A stretch of 64,000 nt of DNA, taken from contig AP018283.1 in NCBI GenBank assembly GCA_002368355.1, forward strand, positions 59,155-123,154. Direction: 5' to 3'. Of the stretch, positions 27,895 to 35,878 are shown piece after piece. The notes under the pieces were generated by a model. It was not told the DNA's origin. It saw only the letters and a list, made by a program, of their open reading frames with translations, and did not search any database. This stretch comes from Chondrocystis sp. NIES-4102. Lineage in GTDB: Bacteria > Cyanobacteriota > Cyanobacteriia > Cyanobacteriales > Xenococcaceae. The stretch's first letter is position 1. The number at the start of each line of letters is the position of its first letter. Made by a program: the position numbers and the translations under genes.

Positions 27895-28796
27895 AAATTT
27901 AAAACAATGTCATCAATTAAAAAATCTAAATTTCTTAACAAAATCGATTCGATATTTTCTATAGATTTTAAATCTAAGCATGAACTTAATAAATTGATAG
28001 GATACCCTATATGCTTTTCTAATAGAACTAGTTGCTTGTCTACAATTTCATTTGTAATATTTGTTAAGCTTGGTAATATAATCGATTGATTATCTATTTT
28101 ATTAGTTAACTTTGATTCAATAGCGTTTAATATTATTAATGATTGTTCAATAGCATGATATGATTTTTGGCATTGTTGAAGCATAAGCAAAATTGTTTTA
28201 ACTTTAGTTGAGTAAAGGTTTTCATCTAATTTAAAACTAAAAAATAGTTCCAAACTTTTGATTATTGCATTATTATAGTCAACAACATTGATTAGACTTT
28301 TAGTATCCAACAGTTTCACAAAAGATTTTTCTGCTGCTTTCTTTTTCTGTCCACTGTTCACCTTTAATTTTTGATAATATTTATAATATTCCAAGAATAA
28401 ACGGTTTAATTTATTTAGCGATTTTAAAGTATTTTCTGGACTTGTTGTTAACATATTATAAGCTAAAAGTTTTTGAATAATATCTAAAGAATTAATATGT
28501 ATCATTTCTATTTTTTCTCTTTGAATATTAGTAAATTCTTCTTCATATATTGCATTTAAATCATCTTTCAGCTTTATAAAGTTTGTATTAACATTTTCAG
28601 TTTTTCGTTTAAATATTTTTTGCCAATTTGACTGTAATTGACTTATATAATTTATATCATTTAGTTTTAGCTGTACTTCAACTGTTTGTACATTTATTTT
28701 CGAGGGTCGATTAGTCTTAAATTTTAAAATTAAATATCTAGCTAGATAAATTTTCCAACTATGTATTATATTTTCTGACAATTGTATTTTATTCAT
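27891..28796 (-). CDS. Helical protein of unknown function (paralogue of the 23949 gene)
   Basis: The 301-aa product starts at ATG 28796; an upstream TTG at 28808 is less likely. It is all-helical, Lys/Asn/Ile-rich and without membrane segments. The C-terminal 45 residues align with those of the protein at 23949-24881, so this is a second copy of the same unknown family. Its 3' end overlaps the CHASE2 pseudokinase gene tail to tail by 4 bp. Upstream, its ATG overlaps the TGA of the frame-restored form of the neighbouring membrane gene (ATGA), which suggests an operon with the PstS-like gene at 30856. Confidence 0.6.
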   Translation of the reverse strand: MNKIQLSENIIHSWKIYLARYLILKFKTNRPSKINVQTVEVQLKLNDINYISQLQSNWQKIFKRKTENVNTNFIKLKDDLNAIYEEEFTNIQREKIEMIHINSLDIIQKLLAYNMLTTSPENTLKSLNKLNRLFLEYYKYYQKLKVNSGQKKKAAEKSFVKLLDTKSLINVVDYNNAIIKSLELFFSFKLDENLYSTKVKTILLMLQQCQKSYHAIEQSLIILNAIESKLTNKIDNQSIILPSLTNITNEIVDKQLVLLEKHIGYPINLLSSCLDLKSIENIESILLRNLDFLIDDIVLNF

Positions 28797-28959
28797 CTTA
28801 TAAGCCAATTATAAATTCCATATAAATCTACTGAAAAAAATAATGATCCTGAATAGAAAATCATAAGTTTATTATTATCAATGATTGATGAAATTAGCAT
28901 TTGTAGAGAACTGCAAGCTAAAAAAATAAAACCATATCCACTTACTTTAGATGCTGATG

Positions 28960-29622
28960 CTAAAAAAAACCCCCTGTTATTGCTAATATACTACTAGATA
29001 TTTTTAATATTCGCGAATCTATTATATATTTATCACCATATTTTCTATTTCTATGCTCAGTAAAAATATTTTGATATAATCTGATCGTTTTTAATTCTAA
29101 TCCTAAATACTCTCTTACTATATCAAGAGAACAATTATCAAATAATGATAATTTAATATAATCTATAATAAAGTATTCTTCTTCTAGTATTTTTTTTCCA
29201 TACGCAAAACCTGCTTTAAAAAATTTATAATCATAATTATGACCAACGGGCAGACAGAGCACATTCTGAGATTGCTTAATGGGCAATCTCAGAATTGCGT
29301 TTTGACTTAGCAAATAAAAACTTTTACTAAATAAGCAATATAGTATTAAATGAAATCTATTTGCTTTAATATTAATGCCCATAAAAACACCAAGAGTAAA
29401 TGCTCGTTCATTATAAAAATTATTTATATTTAGATTATATTGTTGTTCTACCTTATTACATTTTTCATGTAATAATATATGAAGTCTTTCATGATCTGCA
29501 ATTGATATATTTTTAAGAAAAGAAAATGGACTAATGGGATTATTTAACAGTTTAGTAACATTACTAATATCTCGCTGAAGATAATTATTATTTATATATT
29601 CTCCCAAGGTTTTATAATTCAT
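28960..29622 (-). CDS. Hypothetical protein, C-terminus cut by a poly-T frameshift
   Basis: The start is ATG 29622, one base after the stop of the PstS-like gene. The literal frame ends at 28960 after ISSSILAITGGFF. Just there lies a run of eight T (A at 28962-28969). One more T would continue the frame for about 56 residues (LASASKVSGYGFIFLACSS...) with two hydrophobic stretches. It would end in a TGA at 28793 that overlaps the next gene's ATG. So the real protein is likely about 276 aa with a C-terminal membrane hairpin. Residues about 110-120 come from a 33-bp palindrome inserted in frame. I recognise no domain; YLGLELKTIRLYQNIF near residue 180 might be a helix-turn-helix. Confidence 0.6.
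   Translation of the reverse strand: MNYKTLGEYINNNYLQRDISNVTKLLNNPISPFSFLKNISIADHERLHILLHEKCNKVEQQYNLNINNFYNERAFTLGVFMGINIKANRFHLILYCLFSKSFYLLSQNAILRLPIKQSQNVLCLPVGHNYDYKFFKAGFAYGKKILEEEYFIIDYIKLSLFDNCSLDIVREYLGLELKTIRLYQNIFTEHRNRKYGDKYIIDSRILKISSSILAITGGFF
29263..29295. repeat. 33-bp palindrome read in frame inside a gene
   Basis: ATTCTGAGATTGC and GCAATCTCAGAAT form a perfect 13-bp stem around a 7-nt loop. The total of 33 bp keeps the reading frame. It behaves like the other in-gene palindromic mini-elements of this window, but the sequence differs. Confidence 0.65.
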
Positions 29623-29623
29623 T

Positions 29624-30856
29624 TTAATATATAGATACAAATCCTGCCTTTTCAATCATTTTTTGTCCTTCACTAGATTTTAAATACGCTAATAAAAGCT
29701 CTGCTGCTTTTTCATCATTGCTATCATCCTGTCGATATATTAAATAAATTCTTCTTGTCAAGCAATACAAACCATTAGCAAAAGCATTTAAATTTAATTC
29801 ACCATTCAACCAAGGCTGAATATAATTATGTGAGTTTCCGTCTGCTAAAGATAACATTTTCACTGCTTGCTGATTTTTTACTAATGAAGCTGAAGCGAAA
29901 GAGATTGCACCTGGAGTACTAATTACTTTTCTTAAAGCTAATGTATAATTATCAGAAATGTAATATTTACTTATAGATAATGGAATTCCTGGAATACTGT
30001 CTTTGTATACAATTACTGGTTTTATTGGTAAATTTTCTATTCGATTATCTATTTGATTCCAATTTACAATTTCTCCTGAAAAAATTTTAGCTAATTGTCC
30101 TTGATTGATTTTAGATAAAGGAACGTTTTTATTAGAATAAATTACAATTCCATCGATTGCGATGGGAACACGCTGTAACTTGATTGATCTAAGATTAGCC
30201 TTTTGATATTCCTTATCCGTTAAAGGACGATCACTATAGGCAAAACTTAACTCACCATTTATAAGATCTGTTATGGCGTTTTCAGTACTAAAATCTTTAT
30301 TTATTGGCTTATTATATCGAAGATTTAAACCTTCATATTTTTCGATCTCCTTATTAATTCCCGAAGCTACTAAAGGAGCAAAAATTGGAGAACCCCCATA
30401 GTTAAATAATCCTTGTGGACTATTCACATTTATCCCTTGTTTATTATCAATTGTCTTTTGAACAGTTAAAAAATTAACTAATAATGATATGATTAATCCT
30501 ATACTTAATAAGCCAGTAAAATTAATAGGTTTTTTTAACTCTTTTATTTTAGTTCTATATAAAGGGTTTTTAATAATTGATAATATGTCATCACGTTTAC
30601 TTGATAAATATAATTGAATATCTGTACTTTTTGATTGAGATTTAACTTTTGATTTCTTACGTTGAAATAGATTACCAATTTTACCTTTTATAGATCTATT
30701 AGATTCAACATTATTTTTTTTAATAAAATCTGATTTGCTTATTAATGTAGTTTTGCAGATTTCACAGATCTTTGCACCTATAGGATTGCAATCATATTCG
30801 CAATAGGGACATATACTACCTGAATCAACTTGTAAATCTTGATTTCTTTTTTCCAT
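29624..30856 (-). CDS. Zinc-ribbon, membrane-anchored PstS-like substrate-binding protein
   Basis: This 410-aa protein starts with a likely zinc ribbon (Cys16, Cys19, Cys31, Cys34 in CPYCEYDC and CEICKTT). A charged linker, one membrane helix (about 113-131) and a PstS-like periplasmic binding domain (about 150-410) follow. The binding domain shows YGGSPIFAPLVASGIN, LINGELSFAYSDRPLT, IAIDGIVIYSNKNVPLS, LAKIFSGEIVNWNQID and the end AYLKSSEGQKMIEKAGF, all standard for the phosphate-binding superfamily. Unlike true PstS it is not a free lipoprotein, and no PstABC genes are near. It is likely a membrane-tethered receptor with a cytosolic zinc ribbon. It heads an operon with the next two minus-strand genes. 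Confidence 0.8.
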   Translation of the reverse strand: MEKRNQDLQVDSGSICPYCEYDCNPIGAKICEICKTTLISKSDFIKKNNVESNRSIKGKIGNLFQRKKSKVKSQSKSTDIQLYLSSKRDDILSIIKNPLYRTKIKELKKPINFTGLLSIGLIISLLVNFLTVQKTIDNKQGINVNSPQGLFNYGGSPIFAPLVASGINKEIEKYEGLNLRYNKPINKDFSTENAITDLINGELSFAYSDRPLTDKEYQKANLRSIKLQRVPIAIDGIVIYSNKNVPLSKINQGQLAKIFSGEIVNWNQIDNRIENLPIKPVIVYKDSIPGIPLSISKYYISDNYTLALRKVISTPGAISFASASLVKNQQAVKMLSLADGNSHNYIQPWLNGELNLNAFANGLYCLTRRIYLIYRQDDSNDEKAAELLLAYLKSSEGQKMIEKAGFVSIY

Positions 30857-31426
30857 TTCGCTAACAGCAAAATAATTGCTTGGCTTACATTTGCGGAAAT
30901 TTAAATAACAAATTGTTTTATATTAATATACTTGCTAATTGGTATAAAAGCAAATCTAGTCACGTATATATTATATTTCATCGTAGATAAAATATAAGTG
31001 CAGGATAAATCGTGAAAAAGTAGCTAAAAGAGTGTTTTCGTAAAAAATAACTCAAGTCTCGCAAATAATATTAAAGTACTTCGCAAAATTTTACAAACAT
31101 ATCTGAAATTGAATATATCAGGATGCAAGGCAAGCAAATACTAAAAAATACTGAATACTACAGATATATAAGGACAAACGGGTTTTTAAAGACTAATAGT
31201 CAAGTTCATATATGTTTAAATTGGCTTGGTCTAATATTGATTATGGTCAAAACCTTTTTAGCAGATATGATTTTTATTTAATAGATGGAGAAACCGCTAT
31301 TATCTACAATCGCATAAAAGCATCAGTTCTTAACTATACTATTTTACCTCTGAAGATAAAAATAAACTTCGTCGCACAATTATAAGTAATTTATGATTTA
31401 ATGATCAGCACTTTTGAATCGTTCTA
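30857..31426. other. Non-coding region with decayed sequence
   Basis: About 570 bp upstream of the zinc-ribbon binding protein contain its promoter and decayed coding debris. Around 31200-31420 short stretches read as protein but are broken by stops, and lead into the PIN-domain tail at 31427. No intact gene is seen. Confidence 0.35.
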
Positions 31427-31522
31427 ATAGCTATTCAACACGGAATAACTTTAATTTCCGCCGATAATGATTTTAAACGAATCAGTCAAGTTCAAGCTTG
31501 TGGTTTGGAATCTTGGAAATAA
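31427..31522 (+). pseudogene. PIN-domain (VapC-like) toxin, C-terminal remnant
   Basis: The frame IQHGITLISADNDFKRISQV followed by a Leu-Glu-Ser-Trp end is the typical C-terminus of PIN/VapC ribonucleases, with the acidic SADNDF motif. Only about 31 residues remain and no start or antitoxin is seen, so it is dead. Confidence 0.6.
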
Positions 31523-32055
31523 TTATATAATTTCTTATAGATATTAAAAAATTTTGTTCTCAAAAACACAGCTTAATTATCGTCGTTGCAAAACTATAAA
31601 CAGGTTTTTATGAGAAAAAACTTCACACCCTCTTTTTATATAAAGAAATTGAAGATATTGCTGCTATTCAAGCAATTTTCAAAGTTAATCGCATTACAAA
31701 ATTTTAAAATGACTGTGAAATTATTTATTTTTCCTATAACAGTGTCAGACCGCATTGACGATTTAAGATTATTAATACAGCTTGTGATGATATAAATTTG
31801 TCACATTTGCTACTATGTTAATCAATGTCTATAATATCAAAAATGTTTTTGAACATATAATCAACCTTGATACCAAAAAATAGCGACCGCTATTTTTTGG
31901 ATTGGGGGTATTTACTATTCTATACAATAGAATACAATGAATTTTAACATAACTTTTTAAACAGTGTTGACAACCCTTGGTTGCGCCGTCTTATCCAACG
32001 CACGGTAGGCGCAAATTATAAACGAGTTCGCAATAAATTTCAAATATACTGAATA
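31523..32055. other. Non-coding region with two inverted repeats
   Basis: There is no supported gene here. At 31873-31900 CCAAAAAATAGCG and CGCTATTTTTTGG form a perfect 13-bp palindrome with a 2-nt centre, possibly a bidirectional terminator for the minus-strand gene ending at 32056. At 31981-32014 TTGCGCC...GGCGCAA forms a second inverted repeat. It is preceded by GTTGACAACCC, a word also found in the repeat at 21881-21922. Confidence 0.4.
31873..31900. terminator. 13-bp palindrome, possible bidirectional terminator
   Basis: Perfect arms CCAAAAAATAGCG / CGCTATTTTTTGG surround AC. The A/T-rich outer ends would give U tracts in either direction. It lies 156 bp beyond the stop of the REC-DUF3102 gene. 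Confidence 0.45.
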
Positions 32056-33555
32056 CTAACAATATTTCTCAATCATATTTAAACATTTTTGATAATTGGG
32101 TTCAAATATGTAACCCTGACATCCTAAATCCTCTATTAAAGATAAAATGTCTAATGTAGGCAAATAACAAATTAATATATTATCATTTTCATTGGTAGTT
32201 ATTTCTATAATCTTATGTATTGATTCTAATAATAATGCTAAATCCAAGTTCTCATATTGAGAATAAAAATTAAATATAGATTTATATTTTAAATTTGTAT
32301 TTAAATTCCAGTATTTATCTTTAGGGAAACAGAGACATAATTCAATATTAATAGACGAAATTTTATTAAAAGCTAGATTATCTGGTTCAGCGCATATTAA
32401 TAAATGCCGTCCGATTTGCCATTTATTTTGTCTAGGTAATACTTTAATTATTTTTTGCTTAGATACTTTCTCTAAGTTATTTGCCAAAGAAAATGTATCA
32501 GTATTTGAAGGCTGAGAAAAATTTTTATTTACGATATTCTCAGTTTTTTCAATATCTATTAATGATAATTGTGTTTCATCCTTTTTAGAATATTTATTTT
32601 TAAGATATTTCCCAACTTCCAAATTGATTGTAACTCCAGCTTCAATCAATTGCTTCATTTCTATTAAAGCATTTTTATCAACTTTTTTTGATGCAATCAT
32701 ATATAGAGCAGATGGCAGTATATTTGCTTGACTCAAATCTGTCAAATTGATAGATTTTAATAATTGATACGTTGTCATAAATCTAAAAATAGATGTATAT
32801 GGAACAACATTCGTATTGGGATCTTTAAACTCAAGATCTAACCAAGGATAGAATTGTCCATGCTGTAGTTTTTCTTTTATCTCAGTAAAATATTTTCCAA
32901 TATTAATGATGTCCTGCACAGATCTTCTAATTAAAAATTTTATTTGTATAGCTTTATCGGTAATAAAAATTCTATCGTCTTCATTTAAATCTTCATACTT
33001 AAAAATCTTATTTTTTTTACTAGAACTATTTGATATTAAATTAGAAAGTTTATCATTAGTTGTTTTTGAGGATTTATTGTTCTCGATGTTCGATGATAAA
33101 AAATCATTGTATTTCTCTAATGCTTGTAAATATATTAGTCTTCTATACTGCAAACCTTCTGGCTTATCGTAGCAACCTGACACGTTATTAAATTTTTTTA
33201 TATAATTTCTTAAATTATCCTGAGCAACATAGGCAGAGTAAACAGCTATTTGAGCTTTACTCAATGTTTTATTAATATATTCTACTAAATCGATTCCCCA
33301 TCCATAATCATTATTATTACTAAGGCTTTTAAAATCATATAATTTTTTACTAGTTTTAGGAATTTTACAATCCACAAAACATAAAATTATGTCAGAATTA
33401 CACTCAATAATATTCTTTGCTTCCTCATAGCTAGAAGCAAAAAAAGCTTGTTCTTCTGCAATTCCTACGTCATCAATAAAATCTTCTTTATCACACTCTG
33501 TATATTCATCATCTACCACTAATATTTTCTTATTGTATTTATTATTGTTATTCAT
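32056..33555 (-). CDS. Receiver - DUF3102 - DNA-methylase-like fusion protein
   Basis: This 499-aa cytosolic protein has three parts. Residues 10-135 form a receiver with the acidic pair Asp15/Asp16 (LVVDDEY), phosphoacceptor Asp62 (LCFVDCKIP), Ser107 and Lys131 (YDKPEG), so it may be active. Residues about 200-330 resemble DUF3102 (INIGKYFTEIKEKLQHGQF, then YPWLDLEF), a domain of plasmid and phage DNA-binding proteins. Residues about 370-499 resemble a beta-class DNA methylase. WQIGRHLLICAEPDN stands where such enzymes have W.LG.HRL.CGD, and the end GYIFEPNYQKCLNMIEKY stands where they have GIE..P.Y.......R. The catalytic DPPY motif is missing (ELCLCFPKDKYW), so it should not methylate. It may be a phospho-regulated DNA binder. 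Confidence 0.75.
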   Translation of the reverse strand: MNNNNKYNKKILVVDDEYTECDKEDFIDDVGIAEEQAFFASSYEEAKNIIECNSDIILCFVDCKIPKTSKKLYDFKSLSNNNDYGWGIDLVEYINKTLSKAQIAVYSAYVAQDNLRNYIKKFNNVSGCYDKPEGLQYRRLIYLQALEKYNDFLSSNIENNKSSKTTNDKLSNLISNSSSKKNKIFKYEDLNEDDRIFITDKAIQIKFLIRRSVQDIINIGKYFTEIKEKLQHGQFYPWLDLEFKDPNTNVVPYTSIFRFMTTYQLLKSINLTDLSQANILPSALYMIASKKVDKNALIEMKQLIEAGVTINLEVGKYLKNKYSKKDETQLSLIDIEKTENIVNKNFSQPSNTDTFSLANNLEKVSKQKIIKVLPRQNKWQIGRHLLICAEPDNLAFNKISSINIELCLCFPKDKYWNLNTNLKYKSIFNFYSQYENLDLALLLESIHKIIEITTNENDNILICYLPTLDILSLIEDLGCQGYIFEPNYQKCLNMIEKYC

Positions 33556-33715
33556 TACGTTATATATTAGTTTTAAAGTTTAAAACTTTTGAATTCAATG
33601 CTACATTACCTAATTATAATCATATAGCAATCCTAAATCATTTGTGAACAAAAGAAGGAATGAAAAAATGGTTGTGGATAATAAAATAGAAGTTTGAGTT
33701 TGAACAGCAACAGAA

Positions 33716-34759
33716 ATGGAATTATTAAGCGAATTTATCCGAAGCAGTAGAGAACCTAGAGAACTCAAACGAGCATTAGCAGTACAAATGATTCAGCAGA
33801 ATTATCCCTATAGTCAAATTAAAGAGGTCTTAAAAGTTTCGGTTGGTTTTATTAGCACTTATCATACCAAGTTCAAGAACGAGGGAATTGAGGGACTAAA
33901 GCTAAAATACAAAGGCTCTCAAGGTTATTTAACTAGGAAGCAAAAACAAGAAATCATCGGTTGGCTTGAGCAGAAAAATTATTGGCAGCTATCAGAACTT
34001 CAGACCCAAATAGAAGTAAAATACGACGTGGTGTTTGCTAGCCTTGAGAGTTATTACAGTTTATTTCACGAGGCGGGAATTAGTTGGAAAAAAACTCAAA
34101 AGTCTAATCCCCGTAAAAATCCTCAGTTAGTCGAGCAAAAAAAACAGAAATTCAACTTTGGTTGGAAGCGCATCGAAAGGAAATTGAATCAGGTCAGTTA
34201 AAAGTTTTTTTTCAAGATGAATGTCATTTGTTATGGGGTGATATCTGTGGATATGTTTGGGGTCAAACGAGCCAAAGAATTAAAGTACCGATAGTCAATG
34301 AAAAACAAAAACAGACCTACTATGGTGCAATCGACTTACAGACGAAAAAGTTGCTAGTTCAAGCTTTTGAGAAAGGAGAATCGAATTGTACTCTGACTTT
34401 TCTCCAATATCTACAGTCACAATATCCCCAAAGCCGTATTGCCTTAATTTGGGATGGTGCAAGTTATCATCGCTCCAAGGAAGTAAAAAGTTACCTCCAT
34501 TCAGTTAATCAAGGGCTAGAACCTCAAGAGTGGAAAATTACTTGTATCCGTTTTGCTCCTAATGCTCCAGAACAGAATCCCATTGAAGATGTTTGGTTGT
34601 CTGCAAAACGTTTTGTACGAGAATTTTATTCTATTTGTTCTTCATTCGCGATTGCGCTCCGCGCACGCCGAAGGCATCGCTAAAAGACTATTTGAATTAG
34701 CTACTGAACACCAAATTTTCGATTTTCCCAAACTTTCACTCTACGGTTCTTTTTCATGA
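33716..34759 (+). CDS. IS630-family transposase in two frames, C-terminus disrupted
   Basis: The first frame (33716-34201) carries the helix-turn-helix part (RELKRALAVQMIQQNYPYSQ, then VSVGFISTYHTKFKNEG). The second (from about 34144) carries the DDE domain (FQDECHLLWGDICGYVWG, IALIWDGASYHRSKEV, FAPNAPEQNPIEDVW). Both join through a -1 shift at a run of eight A at 34137-34144 (VEQKK to TEIQLWLEAHRKEI), the usual IS630 arrangement. In the C-terminus a repeat (34648-34680) is followed at once by TAA. The normal ending KRLFELATEHQIFDF lies in the next frame, ending at 34759. The catalytic D-D-E is present, but activity is doubtful. Confidence 0.8.
34648..34680. repeat. 33-bp GC-rich dispersed repeat inside the IS630 transposase
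   Basis: GCGATTGCGCTCCGCGCACG followed by CCGAAGGCATCGC is a well-known type of small dispersed repeat in cyanobacteria, starting and ending in HIP1-like half sites. It interrupts the transposase and leads into a stop codon. Confidence 0.7.
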
Positions 34760-34913
34760 ATCATTTAGTATTGCTATATAAGCAGCTAAATAAGTATATA
34801 GTTTATTAGTATTATCTTAAAGTACACATAATATTTCATATTTCAATGATTATTCTTATTTAAAGTGTATATAGGCATAATTTAAAATTGTACCCTCGTT
34901 AAATGATTATATT

Positions 34914-35873
34914 TCAATTTTTGTTTTCATTTAAATAGCTCAAACCAGACTTTTCTAAAATAAATTTACCTTCTTGAGATAAAATAAAATTAATATACGC
35001 TTCTGCTGCTTTTTGATCATCACTATTATCTTCGCGATAATTTATATATATTTTTTTACCAATTAATAATTCATTGCAATTATCTACTTGTAAGCAAATA
35101 TAATCTCTTAAAGAAATAATGTTTATATTTTCATTATTCTTAAAATTCTGAGCTTTTAACGAAGATTCATAAGTAAATAGTACAGTATTAGGGTTTTTAA
35201 TAACTTTTGCAAAAGCTTGAATGTAATTTTCAGCGTATATTATTTCTTTTTTTATGTTTGTTCCAAATATATCTAATATAAAGTTATCAGCTTTAACTAA
35301 AATTATATTAATTGGAATATTTTTTAGCTGATTATTAACATTTTCCCTATTTTTTATTTCACTATTAAGTGTTTTACTTGATTGATCAAAACTTATATTA
35401 TTTATTATTTGCTGTTTATTTTTAATAATAAATATTTTATCTATTGCGATTGCCACCTGTTTCAGACGTATAGAACGTTGTTTAGCCAATTCATAATCTT
35501 TCTTAATTAAAGAACGCTCACCATAGCTAAAAGATAATTCTCCATCCACAAGTGATTTAATGTAATTTTCATCTATAGATTTCGTGTACCTTAAACGAAA
35601 ATTCGCATATTTAGATTCTATTGCTTTATTCATACCATTATTAATTAATGGTATAAATACTGGTGAGCCACCATAACTATACAAACCTGGTGGTGGGTCT
35701 TGATTATTATTTGATAAAGATAATATATTTAATAATTTTGCTCTTGATGATAAATTATTTCTATTGTAATTAGCCAAATAATTTATTAATAATATAATTC
35801 CCAAGCTAATTGCAAAGTAACCTATGACATTAAAACTTTTTTTTATGTTTGTTAATAAATATTTTATCAACAT
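34914..35873 (-). CDS. Membrane-anchored PstS-like substrate-binding protein
   Basis: The 319-aa product starts at ATG 35873 (a TTG precedes it). One membrane anchor (about 14-33) is followed by a binding domain with YGGSPVFIPLINNGMN, LVDGELSFSYGERSLI and a C-terminal AYINFILSQEGKFILEKSGL. It is a paralogue of the zinc-ribbon protein at 29624, sharing YGGSP, GELSF-Y and R.DNSDDQKAAE, but it lacks the zinc ribbon. Its middle is more diverged, so the ligand may differ. It starts 5 bp after the CHAT gene ends, making it the third gene of the TpsB-CHAT-binding protein operon. No transporter permease is nearby, which favours a receptor role. Confidence 0.75.
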   Translation of the reverse strand: MLIKYLLTNIKKSFNVIGYFAISLGIILLINYLANYNRNNLSSRAKLLNILSLSNNNQDPPPGLYSYGGSPVFIPLINNGMNKAIESKYANFRLRYTKSIDENYIKSLVDGELSFSYGERSLIKKDYELAKQRSIRLKQVAIAIDKIFIIKNKQQIINNISFDQSSKTLNSEIKNRENVNNQLKNIPINIILVKADNFILDIFGTNIKKEIIYAENYIQAFAKVIKNPNTVLFTYESSLKAQNFKNNENINIISLRDYICLQVDNCNELLIGKKIYINYREDNSDDQKAAEAYINFILSQEGKFILEKSGLSYLNENKN

Positions 35874-35878
35874 CAAGT

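Larger units (their letters stand above)
33625..34776 (+). mobile_element. IS630-family insertion sequence, complete with TA target duplication
   Basis: The element is bounded by imperfect terminal inverted repeats. The left end is TAGCAATCCTAAATCATTTG; the reverse complement of the right end begins TAGCAATACTAAATGATTCA. TA dinucleotides flank both ends (33623-33624 and 34777-34778), as expected for IS630/Tc1-like insertion. Length is about 1.15 kb and it carries one two-frame transposase. The transposase is damaged near its end by a 33-bp repeat. Confidence 0.85.

Noticed and set aside
29624..30856. True phosphate uptake protein PstS
   Set aside because: The zinc ribbon, internal membrane anchor and lack of pstCAB genes argue for a receptor, although the domain is PstS-like.
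31586..31795. Plus-strand frame of 69 codons
   Set aside because: It lies in decayed sequence after the PIN remnant, with no ribosome site or domain.
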